A DNA stretch of 64,000 nt. Source: Glaciimonas sp. PCH181 (GTDB lineage: Bacteria; Pseudomonadota; Gammaproteobacteria; Burkholderiales; Burkholderiaceae_D). A program made the translations under genes and the position numbers. This document shows positions 56,188-64,000 of the stretch, piece by piece; the stretch's first letter is position 1, and each line of letters opens with the position of its first letter. Below the pieces are notes generated by a model. That model made no database searches. It saw only the letters and a list, made by a program, of their open reading frames with translations, and was not told the origin of the DNA. The stretch is taken from contig NZ_PYFP01000001.1 of NCBI RefSeq assembly GCF_003056055.1, forward strand, positions 2,666,001 to 2,730,000, in the 5' to 3' direction.

Positions 56188-58107
56188 CTAAGCAGCGCGA
56201 TCACTCGCGGCTTGGGCACGCCAAATAAAATCCTCAATTCCACACTGCGGCGCATATTCTGCCACTATCCGCAGCAACATTGAACGTACTTCCTCGTAAT
56301 CAAACTTATCGCAAGCGATTTCCAGCTTGACCAATAAATCCTGTAACACCACCCAAGGAATTTCGAGTTCTTGCGCACGCATGATCAAAGGATGCTCAGT
56401 CCCTTCAACATTCTCTCCAATCAACAACTCTTCATATAACTTTTCACCGGGGCGCAGACCAACATGATTAATTTCAATAGTACCGTCAGGCGTGCCGTCG
56501 GATAACACCTCAAGCCCGCTCAAATGAACCATGCGTTTAGCCAGATCAACAATCTTTACCGGGTCGCCCATATCCAGAACAAAAACATCGCCCCCCTCAC
56601 CCATCGCCCCTGCCTGTAATACCAATTGCGCGGCCTCAGGAATCGTCATGAAATAACGCGTAATTTCTGGATGCGTTAGCGTAATGGGACCACCAGCCAT
56701 AATCTGCTTGCGAAACAACGGCACTACCGATCCCGACGATCCCAATACATTTCCAAAGCGCACCATGCAAAACCGCGTCCGCGATGAAGACTTTGCCTGT
56801 AAACGAGAAAATGCCTGCAATATTAACTCAGCCAATCGCTTAGTAGAACCCATTACATTCGTTGGCCGTACAGCTTTATCGGTAGAAATTAATACGAATG
56901 ACTTAACCCCCGCGGCCATTGCGGCTTTGGCAACGCTGAGCGTACCAAATACATTATTTTGAATCCCCTCAATAGGATTGTGCTCGACCAACGGAACGTG
57001 CTTGTAGGCAGCGGCGTGATATACGGTCTCAACAGAAAAGGTGCGCATTATCCGAATGCATTTCTCTGTTTGCAAAACTGAGCCAAGAAAAGGCATCAAC
57101 TCAATATTTAAGCCCAAGCTTTGTTTTAACTCGCTCAATTCCTGCTCAATGGTGTACAACCCATACTCTGACATTTCGAGCAAAATTAAACGTGATGGCC
57201 GCTGCCGAATAATCTGGCGACAGAGTTCCGAACCAATAGACCCGCCAGCTCCCGTCACCATTACAGATTTATCGACGATACAGGCAGAAATCAAGGTCGG
57301 ATGAGGATCAACCTGATCCCGACCAAGTAAATCTTCAATTTCAATTTCACGAACGTCTTGCAAACGCAATTCGCCGTTAATCAAACTTTTGATAGGTGGC
57401 GTTACTTTGATTTTGACTTTTAATGGTTCTAGACGATCCAGGATGTGTTTTTGTTGGACTTTTGTTTGGGACGGCATTGCCAACAATATTTCCTTGATAT
57501 CGTAACGCGCGATAATAGAAGTAATTTCATCCGGGCCAAATACCTTAATACCCGCAATCGTTGCTCGATGTAACTCCACCTTGTCATCAATGAAAACCAC
57601 CGGGGTATATTCATGACTGGCACGGAGCGCGCTCGCCAATTGAGAGCCAGCCTGCCCAGCACCATAGATCGCCACACGTACAGCACCTTCTACTCCACTT
57701 ACTCGTAATAAAAAGCTTCGTGCTAAAAAACGACTTGCTGCAACATATAAAATCGAGCTGACCCAATAAATACCAAACACGGCGCGAGAGTAACCTGATG
57801 TCTGCGTAAAAGTACCCAACGCTGCCAATGTTATTACCGAGAGACTAACGCCCAACACTACAACATATACAATTTTATGATCAATAAATCGTATTACGGC
57901 TCGATATAAACCCAACTTTATAAAAATTGGAATCGATACCAATGGTACCGCTAATATTAATATAGCGTATTGGTGAAGTAAAAAATTGCTTACGCCGTCA
58001 TAGCGAAGCGATATAGCCCAAAAAAAAGTGAGCGGTAAAAATATAAAATCTAGCGTAGCAGCGATAAGCTGCTTATACACTCGTGACAAGTTAAGGAATG
58101 AATTCAT
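56188..58107 (-). CDS. Nucleoside-diphosphate-sugar 4,6-dehydratase (WbpM/CapD family)
   Basis: 639 residues from ATG 58107; a TTG at 58122 overlapping the previous stop is an alternative. Four N-terminal membrane helices, then a CoA-binding-like Rossmann unit (RVAIYGAGQAGSQLASALRA), then the catalytic SDR domain with MVTGAGGSIGSELCRQI (about residue 285), STDKAVRPTNVMGSTKR (about 407-423) and GLRPGEKLYEELL. Such enzymes convert UDP-GlcNAc to the 4-keto-6-deoxy sugar for QuiNAc, FucNAc or bacillosamine synthesis. It overlaps or abuts the sugar transferase gene upstream. Confidence 0.94.
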   Translation of the reverse strand: MNSFLNLSRVYKQLIAATLDFIFLPLTFFWAISLRYDGVSNFLLHQYAILILAVPLVSIPIFIKLGLYRAVIRFIDHKIVYVVVLGVSLSVITLAALGTFTQTSGYSRAVFGIYWVSSILYVAASRFLARSFLLRVSGVEGAVRVAIYGAGQAGSQLASALRASHEYTPVVFIDDKVELHRATIAGIKVFGPDEITSIIARYDIKEILLAMPSQTKVQQKHILDRLEPLKVKIKVTPPIKSLINGELRLQDVREIEIEDLLGRDQVDPHPTLISACIVDKSVMVTGAGGSIGSELCRQIIRQRPSRLILLEMSEYGLYTIEQELSELKQSLGLNIELMPFLGSVLQTEKCIRIMRTFSVETVYHAAAYKHVPLVEHNPIEGIQNNVFGTLSVAKAAMAAGVKSFVLISTDKAVRPTNVMGSTKRLAELILQAFSRLQAKSSSRTRFCMVRFGNVLGSSGSVVPLFRKQIMAGGPITLTHPEITRYFMTIPEAAQLVLQAGAMGEGGDVFVLDMGDPVKIVDLAKRMVHLSGLEVLSDGTPDGTIEINHVGLRPGEKLYEELLIGENVEGTEHPLIMRAQELEIPWVVLQDLLVKLEIACDKFDYEEVRSMLLRIVAEYAPQCGIEDFIWRAQAASDRAA

Positions 58108-58118
58108 ACTAAACTCAA

Positions 58119-58685
58119 TCAATGTGCAATTCCATCTCTTCGAATGACTTTCAAAAAGGTCAGAAATATTATTTTAATATCTAAAAATAGTGATTTATTA
58201 TTTAAATAGTCAACATCTAACTTCACTTTATCAGAAATCGGCAACTCATCTCGTCCATTAATTTGCGCCCATCCCGTTAAACCGGGAGTCAGTTTATCTA
58301 CACTGTACTGCTTACGAAGTTCAATTAAGTCCTCTTGGTTGAACAATGCAGGGCGAGGCCCCACAAAACTCATGTCTCCAATCAAAATACTCCATAGCTG
58401 CGGCAGTTCATCCAGACTTGATTTGCGCAAGAACGACCCCATCGGAGTAAGATATTGTTCCGGATTAGCTAACAAATGCGTGGCGACCGCTGGTGTACCT
58501 ATCAACATTGTTCGGAATTTTGGCATTTTAAATAGTTTATTTCTTTTGCCCACTCGATCTGACCAATAAATAACGGGACCCGGTGATGTTAATCGAACCA
58601 GTATTCCAACAAGAACTAAAGGAAACAATAGAAAAACGACAGCAATTAATCCAACAATTAAATCAAATAATCGTTTCATACTCAA
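58119..58685 (-). CDS. Initiating sugar transferase (bacterial sugar transferase, PglC-like)
   Basis: 188 residues. One N-terminal hydrophobic helix (MKRLFDLIVGLIAVVFLLFP), then SPGPVIYWSDRVGKRNKLF, KFRTM, SLDELPQLWSILIGDMSFVG and LTPGLTGWAQINGRDELP, all typical of monotopic phosphoglycosyltransferases that move a sugar phosphate onto undecaprenyl phosphate. The start is probably TTG at 58685, with GAGG 7 bases upstream, overlapping the previous stop; ATG at 58679 is the alternative. It likely uses the UDP-sugar made by the neighbouring dehydratase. Confidence 0.93.
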   Translation of the reverse strand: MSMKRLFDLIVGLIAVVFLLFPLVLVGILVRLTSPGPVIYWSDRVGKRNKLFKMPKFRTMLIGTPAVATHLLANPEQYLTPMGSFLRKSSLDELPQLWSILIGDMSFVGPRPALFNQEDLIELRKQYSVDKLTPGLTGWAQINGRDELPISDKVKLDVDYLNNKSLFLDIKIIFLTFLKVIRRDGIAH

Positions 58686-59677
58686 CTTAAAACCTCACAT
58701 AACCAAGCATTTAAGCTATATTTTTTGTATATCAAACTACCTAACGCCACATAATCTTCTTTAAAAAATTCTTGATAAATAATAGGATTTTTTCTATCAA
58801 TTATTAGAATATTTTTTTGATTATAAAAATCATAATTAGCAACTTCGGCATTAGTTGTAATCAATTTCTTTTTTGCACCAACGCATTCTATAGTTCTCAT
58901 CGTCAATCCAGTTTGACCGGGATGATGGATGTCAACAATAACTTTACTACGAGAAATCAATGTTAACGTGCGTTTTTCGTTCAACGATAACCATTCAATA
59001 TCACTCCATGGTATTTTACGAAAATTAACATCTATTATTTTCTTTACAAAAAAAACCCAACGACTTTGGTAGAAAAAATGCGTATGTATTTTAATTAAGG
59101 GAATCGCACTTCTCGCAGCATGAGTAATTCTCATCATAACAGGATATCTATCAGAGTGAATTGAACCCAAGAAAAGCAAATCAATATCAAAATTTGATGT
59201 TCCCTTATCAGCAAGTTGCTCATAAGCGGGAATAAAAAATAAAGGCAAATGCCGAACAGACTCAATAGATTCTGCATCAGATCTATCAAAACTATAAACT
59301 TTATCGAAAAAGCCTAGTTTTTCTATTCCATTTTTGAAATTCTTTAACGAATCCCAAGTGTAATAAACGAAATTAGCATTTATATTTACTTCCTTAAATC
59401 TACGAAGCCTTTCGACAGAAATCGCTTCTCCTTTTATAACAAAAACAATGTCATATTTATGATTCTTTGTTTGCAAAAGAATCTTATCAAAATATGCATC
59501 GCTAATGGGAGCCACTAATTTCGGAAAAAAACGAATTAGCGCTTTAATTAATGGCGTACTGGAAGGTCTTTCATCGAACCAATCAACAATATAGCCAAGA
59601 CGCTCCAATTCCAACTTGATAACGTCTTGATAACCAAAAAACTTTGGGCCGATGAAGAGAATTCTCTTTTTAGACAT
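58682..59677 (-). CDS. Glycosyltransferase, CgeB-like
   Basis: 331 residues from ATG 59677. N-terminal KRILFIGPKFFGYQDVIKLE resembles a GT-B nucleotide-fold start; DIDLLFLGSIHSDRYPVMMR, and the C-terminal SKVIVDIHHPGQTGLTMRTI with ECVGAKKKLITTN are the characteristic CgeB/spore-maturation-type glycosyltransferase segments. Donor and acceptor unknown. Strongly AT-rich and lysine-rich, unlike the genes left of 56,000. Overlaps the sugar transferase by four bases. Confidence 0.72.
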   Translation of the reverse strand: MSKKRILFIGPKFFGYQDVIKLELERLGYIVDWFDERPSSTPLIKALIRFFPKLVAPISDAYFDKILLQTKNHKYDIVFVIKGEAISVERLRRFKEVNINANFVYYTWDSLKNFKNGIEKLGFFDKVYSFDRSDAESIESVRHLPLFFIPAYEQLADKGTSNFDIDLLFLGSIHSDRYPVMMRITHAARSAIPLIKIHTHFFYQSRWVFFVKKIIDVNFRKIPWSDIEWLSLNEKRTLTLISRSKVIVDIHHPGQTGLTMRTIECVGAKKKLITTNAEVANYDFYNQKNILIIDRKNPIIYQEFFKEDYVALGSLIYKKYSLNAWLCEVLS

Positions 59678-59688
59678 TTGCAAATTAA

Positions 59689-60237
59689 TTAAATTTTGAG
59701 CTTTATTTTTGCGGGTACTCCGATGGCCAAACTGCCGTCGGGAAGGGAGTCAAGGACAAGCGAATTCGCCGCGACTGTAGAACTATCACCAAGATGAATT
59801 CCGCCTAGCACTTTAGCGCCAGCGCCAATCATCACATCATCGCCGACCGTTGGCCTTTGCGATACATCAAACGTTAAGTCAGCATACTTAGCGCCAAGAG
59901 TGACACCCTGAAAAATAGTGACATTGTTACCAATTTTAGTAGATCCAATTACTGTTCCTACAGTATGGGGCAGCATTAATCCACCACCAATGTGGCAGCG
60001 TGTGGTCACTTCAATACCGAATATCACGACATTAAGCCATGTCAATACTGGACTAAATATTCGCAACCATCGATGAAGATAAAAATATCGGGCAAGACGG
60101 ACTAATAAAACTGGCGTAAATCTAGGACTAAAAAATTTTGACCATTGTGGATGTCGCAGACCTTCCTGATCTAACGCAGAACTGGAAAGCCGAATAATAT
60201 CCATTTTTATTAAAGCAATGAGTTCGACTATTTTCAT
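59689..60237 (-). CDS. Hexapeptide-repeat acyltransferase (serine acetyltransferase-like)
   Basis: 182 residues. An N-terminal helical part with two hydrophobic stretches is followed by left-handed beta-helix repeats: GGGLMLPHTVGTVIGSTKIG, NNVTIFQGVTLGAKY, VGDDVMIGAGAKVLGGIHLG and SLAIGVPAKIKLKI. It resembles CysE, but in polysaccharide clusters this form more likely O-acetylates a sugar. The GIEVTTRCHIGGG segment before the repeats is typical of CysE-like proteins. Tightly packed, with 3 bp to the epimerase gene. Confidence 0.85.
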   Translation of the reverse strand: MKIVELIALIKMDIIRLSSSALDQEGLRHPQWSKFFSPRFTPVLLVRLARYFYLHRWLRIFSPVLTWLNVVIFGIEVTTRCHIGGGLMLPHTVGTVIGSTKIGNNVTIFQGVTLGAKYADLTFDVSQRPTVGDDVMIGAGAKVLGGIHLGDSSTVAANSLVLDSLPDGSLAIGVPAKIKLKI

Positions 60238-60240
60238 AAC

Positions 60241-61407
60241 TTATACTTTTTTACTTGACCCCATTAAGCCCTGGCTTAATAGTTCATTTACAGATTGAGT
60301 ATAAGCTGCCTTATCCTCGACCGGTTGCTTTGCAGCCCACTCTAAAAAATTCTTTAATCCATCTTTAAAAGAAACTATAGGTGTAAATCCAAGAATTTTC
60401 TGCATTATCTCTATATTAGCTATATTGTGGCGTATATCGCCTACCCGAAAAGCACCCGAAACGCTAATCTCGCTATTGCTGGCAAAAAAAGACTTAATTT
60501 GTTCCGCAACGGCTAAAACACTAGTCGCTTCTCCCGAGCCAATATTTAAAGCGCCAACAAAATTGCCCTTATAGTTAATGCATCGAAGCGTGGCCTCAAC
60601 AACATCATCAATATATACAAAGTCTCGAGATTCCAATCCGTCTTCATATATTTCGATGGCTTGATCTTGCCTCGCTAAATTTGAAAACACCGCGAGGATG
60701 CCTGTATAAGGATTTTTTAATGATTGACCGGGACCATACACGTTCTGGTAGCGTAATCCGAAGCCATTAATGCCTCGGGTCCGCGCCAACATTAAGACCG
60801 CTTGCTCTTGCATCTGCTTAGTTAAGCCGTACATAGACATTGGTTTGAAAGGAGCTTCTTCCGTCGTAGCCCGCAGAACCAGCGCATTATTACAAATAGG
60901 ACAAACGGGATCAAATTCTCCCGCAGATAATCGCGCGCGCGCACGTTGTTCAGGATAAACAATATCATGGGCATCACAGTAATAGGCACCCTCACCATAA
61001 ATGGCACGGCTAGAGGCTACAACCAATGACTGTAGTTTTTCTCCGCAAGCATCATTCTGGATCAGATCAAGTAAAGTCGCCGTACCCTGCACATTAACGC
61101 TGAAATAGCGATCTATTTCATACATCGATTGTCCTGTTCCTGTCTCGGCCGCGAGGTGAACAATAGTGTCGATCCCAGATAAGGCCTGCCGCATTGCATC
61201 ACGGTCGCGCACATCTGCTTTAATTAGATCAACTTTTGCAAGTGAAATAGGTAAACAATTCAACGAATGAATTTGGGGACTAAAATTATCAAGAATGCGT
61301 ACATTAGCACCCTGTGCTAGCAATACTTTCGCGATACTCTGCCCAATAAAACCAGCACCCCCAGTGATAAGAACGCTTGATTGATTTTGTGTTTTTTGAT
61401 TACTCAT
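60241..61407 (-). CDS. NAD-dependent sugar epimerase/dehydratase (extended SDR) with a CxxC insert
   Basis: 388 residues from ATG 61407; a TTG at 61446 overlapping the previous gene is an alternative. Rossmann motif TGGAGFIGQSIAK near residues 15-27, catalytic YGLTK (SMYGLTKQMQEQ), and GLRYQNVYGPGQSLKNPYTG. Between the strand ending VASSRAIYGEG and the catalytic tyrosine there is an insert with DPVCPICNNALV, seen in a subgroup that includes dTDP-L-rhamnose 4-epimerase-like enzymes. The exact reaction is not determined. Part of the AT-rich polysaccharide cluster. Confidence 0.85.
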   Translation of the reverse strand: MSNQKTQNQSSVLITGGAGFIGQSIAKVLLAQGANVRILDNFSPQIHSLNCLPISLAKVDLIKADVRDRDAMRQALSGIDTIVHLAAETGTGQSMYEIDRYFSVNVQGTATLLDLIQNDACGEKLQSLVVASSRAIYGEGAYYCDAHDIVYPEQRARARLSAGEFDPVCPICNNALVLRATTEEAPFKPMSMYGLTKQMQEQAVLMLARTRGINGFGLRYQNVYGPGQSLKNPYTGILAVFSNLARQDQAIEIYEDGLESRDFVYIDDVVEATLRCINYKGNFVGALNIGSGEATSVLAVAEQIKSFFASNSEISVSGAFRVGDIRHNIANIEIMQKILGFTPIVSFKDGLKNFLEWAAKQPVEDKAAYTQSVNELLSQGLMGSSKKV

Positions 61408-61435
61408 ATAGTTTCCAATTACGCCACAGATTTTA

Positions 61436-62662
61436 TTATTTTTCAACTTTGTTAAACATACCCACTTGGTTTCTCAAAGACGATACATGCGCCAAATAAC
61501 GCATCAAATTGAAATAACGTTCAGGACCTAAAATGAATAACGCAATGCGCATAAATTTCAATAATATTTTTATAGAAAGGCTATAAGAACCGGTGTCACG
61601 GAATATAAGGCGCTTGGAACGCTTATTACCTTTTATTAAGAGGCCATTGTTACGAGCAAAATGCTTAACAGGACCGTCAGCAGAAAATGGGTTCGGTTCA
61701 TTTTTAAATATATCTGATCTAAGTCCTGCGTAAAAACGTCGAAGTGCAGGTGTAATGTATGTGCCATCTTCGAAATAATCAAAGCTATATTCTCGCTGAG
61801 AATATGTATCAGAAGAATTTTCTATTAACTCTCTCGCATAATCATGTGCTAACACCCCAAAATCCGGTCGACTACCAGGAGGAAAGCGAGTTTGCTTTTC
61901 AGCAATTGCATCCGGCATATTAGGATTAAACGAGCTGAAATGGATAAACACGAGAGGTATCTCTTCATTAATCCAAAATAACTCATTTTTTTTACTTAAA
62001 TAACGTTCATGTAGATTCCAGAATGCAACGTTCAAGCCTTCATCGTGAAGCACTTGCATATTCGGGAAGAAATTTGGGGCTAGATTCATCCATTTTTGAT
62101 CAACTCCCAATCCAAGTTGGGGCTCATAAAAACCATAGCGCAAACACCGCTCCGACCACCAATCAAGAAATGCCGATCCTTCTTTGCAACGCGATACTCC
62201 CACAAAACCAAGATTAAAAGCTCCAAATTTCAAAAAATCCAAATCATCAGGTTTATTACCATCAAGAATAGGAGTATTACTGTGAGGCGTTACTACTAAT
62301 GAAGCAGTTTCCAATGCTTGAAATACCGAAGTTAAAGGAGCATACACTTTCATATCTGGATCCAGATATAACACAGCATCATGTTTTGTTAACGCAAATT
62401 TGAGTGCTGTCGGTTTTACATTCGTATTAAATTCAATTACATCAAAAGCAAATGCATGCTGTTCAAAATTGGCAATAAGTAAATCTTCAACCCAAATAAT
62501 ATTAAGCCCAAAACGATTAACCTTAAGATCACTTACTTTTCGATCCACGAGTACGAGGTAAAAACTATCGTCGGGATTGTGCTTTCTATATGAATCGAAT
62601 AAAACAAGGGCTTTAGCGATGTAATTAATAGAGCAAATTGTGACTGCCGCTTGATTTTTCAT
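61436..62662 (-). CDS. Putative glycosyltransferase with nucleotide-diphospho-sugar fold
   Basis: 408 residues. The N-terminus (ITICSINYIAKALVLFDSYR-like: VTICSINYIAKALVLFDSY) and HDAVLYLDPDMKVYAPL, containing the DxD metal motif, indicate a GT-A glycosyltransferase resembling the GT8 group. A conserved GAFNLGFVGVSRCKEG and FIHFSSFNPNMPD follow. The C-terminal third is helical and basic. Donor and acceptor unknown. It may add a side sugar during repeat-unit assembly. Confidence 0.7.
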   Translation of the reverse strand: MKNQAAVTICSINYIAKALVLFDSYRKHNPDDSFYLVLVDRKVSDLKVNRFGLNIIWVEDLLIANFEQHAFAFDVIEFNTNVKPTALKFALTKHDAVLYLDPDMKVYAPLTSVFQALETASLVVTPHSNTPILDGNKPDDLDFLKFGAFNLGFVGVSRCKEGSAFLDWWSERCLRYGFYEPQLGLGVDQKWMNLAPNFFPNMQVLHDEGLNVAFWNLHERYLSKKNELFWINEEIPLVFIHFSSFNPNMPDAIAEKQTRFPPGSRPDFGVLAHDYARELIENSSDTYSQREYSFDYFEDGTYITPALRRFYAGLRSDIFKNEPNPFSADGPVKHFARNNGLLIKGNKRSKRLIFRDTGSYSLSIKILLKFMRIALFILGPERYFNLMRYLAHVSSLRNQVGMFNKVEK

Positions 62663-62699
62663 CTATTTAACACCTAAGCTTATATAAATATTAATTATC

Positions 62700-63923
62700 T
62701 TATTTTCCATTTTGTTCCATGCCACAAAAATCGTTGCCATTATCCAATAACACATTGCACACTTTATCTTTACGAAATTCCGAACTTTCCGTATCTGTAT
62801 TAAAGATATATGACATGAAACTATTTTGATAGTCTTCAACCCAAACACTTTGAGCTGGTTGCATAATTAGTCTTATCAAGAAAGTTAGTCCAAACAACAG
62901 AGTAATTAATTTATTTAACTCAATCTTTAAAAAATCACGAGTACCACTAACACTCCCATACGAAACCAATGCGAATGGAAGCAAAAGAAGAAAATAATGT
63001 TCAAATCTGGTAAAAATGGCAATCAATCTTAAAATTGGACCGACCATGCACCAAATCATCCCCATTGACCATGCAAACGATAACCAATAATTATCTTTAA
63101 CAATTACATATTTTCGCCTTGCCAACAATATAACAAACCCGATTGGATAAATAAGCAAGCCAACATTCAATAACGAGGAAGATGAAATTTCATCATTTAT
63201 ATAATAATTAATCTTTTCTTGTAATATTAACGGAATATAATATTGTAAAAAATTAACTTTTGAAATCACAATTATTGAAATAAAGCAAAAAACGACGAAA
63301 TAAAATACCTTTAATAATTCATTATTTTTTAATGGCTTCCTATTATTATCAATAATCCTTTTTGCAACATAAAGATATAAAACTCCAAATATTGCACTAT
63401 TATGAAATCCAATTGCTATAAATATCAATAAATAACTTCGTTTTTTGTTATTTAAAAAAAATTCATATGCAGCATACAAACACAAGATCACTGCAATAGA
63501 CTGCCTAATTTGCTCTTGAAATAAACTCCAGCCTTCGATAAAAAATATTATCAAGAAGAGAAAGGGAATATTACTCACCTTAACTCTATTGGCAATAAAC
63601 ATTAAAAAGAACAAATTAAAGAAAGCTATAACAACCACAAATGACTGATAGTTAAAATAATTCACTGAAAAAAATTTTAACGCAAGCGAATACAAAATTT
63701 CAAATGGCGGATTTTGAAAAACGTCGATCCATGGCAATTCGTTTAATTTATCAAATACATTAGTATAATTTATCCAATCGGCACCATTAAAATGACTACC
63801 TCCGAGTATAAAAAATAAAATGATAAAAACTAATACAACTTGCGTTTTTTTGAATAAATATAAAAATTCACAAAAAATCAGAAGTACAGCAGTAATTCCG
63901 TAATAAACTATCGCCAAATTCAT
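62700..63923 (-). CDS. EpsG/Wzy-type polysaccharide polymerase, membrane protein
   Basis: 407 residues, with roughly ten hydrophobic segments and short loops. FILGGSHFNGADWINYTNVF near residue 40 and WSLFQEQIRQSIAVILCLYA near 130 follow the EpsG family pattern (DWxxY, then the R-Q-x-x-A helix). It would polymerise or export the undecaprenyl-linked repeat in the inner membrane. Very AT-rich codons with many Asn, Lys and Ile. Start ATG 63923 overlaps the upstream gene's stop (ATGA). Confidence 0.82.
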   Translation of the reverse strand: MNLAIVYYGITAVLLIFCEFLYLFKKTQVVLVFIILFFILGGSHFNGADWINYTNVFDKLNELPWIDVFQNPPFEILYSLALKFFSVNYFNYQSFVVVIAFFNLFFLMFIANRVKVSNIPFLFLIIFFIEGWSLFQEQIRQSIAVILCLYAAYEFFLNNKKRSYLLIFIAIGFHNSAIFGVLYLYVAKRIIDNNRKPLKNNELLKVFYFVVFCFISIIVISKVNFLQYYIPLILQEKINYYINDEISSSSLLNVGLLIYPIGFVILLARRKYVIVKDNYWLSFAWSMGMIWCMVGPILRLIAIFTRFEHYFLLLLPFALVSYGSVSGTRDFLKIELNKLITLLFGLTFLIRLIMQPAQSVWVEDYQNSFMSYIFNTDTESSEFRKDKVCNVLLDNGNDFCGMEQNGK

Positions 63924-64000
63924 ATATTCTCATAATTATTAAATTTATTAGTAAATCTATCTTCCTCCGCTTTTTCCAATAATTCCATGTGTAATTCCAG
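63920..64000 (-). CDS. C-terminal end of an upstream polysaccharide-cluster gene (partial)
   Basis: Reading from the window edge, 26 residues (LELHMELLEKAEEDRFTNKF then NNYENI) precede a TGA at 63920-63922 that overlaps the polymerase start as ATGA. The charged, helical end suggests a real coding tail cotranscribed with the polymerase. The product cannot be named from this fragment. Confidence 0.6.
   Translation of the reverse strand: MELHMELLEKAEEDRFTNKFNNYENI

Noticed and set aside
1-64000. CRISPR arrays, tRNA/rRNA genes, insertion sequences and attachment sites
   Set aside because: No regularly spaced repeats, cloverleaf genes, transposase or integrase frames were recognised by reading; a program scan could still find weak ones.

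Overview
The window looks like chromosomal DNA of a betaproteobacterium in the Burkholderiales, most plausibly Oxalobacteraceae (Collimonas/Glaciimonas-like). This is inferred from moderate GC, the pcm-rhodanese-tolC order, a Kdo hydroxylase gene beside waaA, an H-NS protein of the short W-x-GRG-x-P-x-W type, and many FadR/GntR-regulated catabolic operons. No tRNA, rRNA, CRISPR array, transposase or integrase was found.

Layout. 1-1105: end of an AaeX/AaeA-type efflux cluster. 1196-2218: trpS. 2298-9340: a seven-gene minus-strand operon (FadR-type regulator, ltnD, otnK, otnC, MFS transporter, otnI, denD) for L-threonate and D-erythronate degradation. 9744-11890: a Ser/Gly/Thr-rich lipoprotein and an OmpW-family protein. 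12311-15208: a MalT-like giant LuxR regulator. 15475-19161: a GntR regulator with a complete polar amino-acid-type ABC importer. 19377-20154: an atypical dsbB and a 52-residue DUF5993-like membrane protein. 20543-25163: an MHS-family transporter, a stand-alone secreted protein resembling the SecD periplasmic head, and an M13 metallopeptidase.

25277-30392 is a minus-strand sulfur-scavenging block: two SfnB-type oxidoreductases, an FMN monooxygenase and an orphan NlpA/MetQ-type binding protein, separated by strong hairpins. 30563-32152 holds an orphan type IV pilin and a tyrosine phosphatase. 32342-35189 is a copper cluster (DUF2946, an unknown beta-barrel, copC, copD). 35338-41202 carries recQ, two uppP paralogues, a DUF1439 lipoprotein, a pcm-like methyltransferase and a rhodanese. 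41289-49403 carries tolC and the acrR / acrA-acrB-oprM tripartite multidrug pump; the acrR-acrA gap has an operator almost identical to the Escherichia coli AcrR site.

49601-55115 is the inner-core LPS operon (phosphomannomutase, waaC, kdoO, waaA, YdcF-like), read on the minus strand. After an H-NS gene (55520-55840), 56188-64000 is a surface-polysaccharide cluster (WbpM-like dehydratase, initiating sugar transferase, glycosyltransferases, hexapeptide acyltransferase, SDR epimerase, Wzy-like polymerase). It becomes clearly AT-rich beyond about 58,700, as expected of a variable, transferred glycan locus.

The most unusual items are the DsbB variant whose second cysteine pair sits in a C-terminal periplasmic tail after an extra membrane segment (paired with the tiny DUF5993-like gene), the nested hairpin at 27583-27659, and the SecD-head-like secreted protein.
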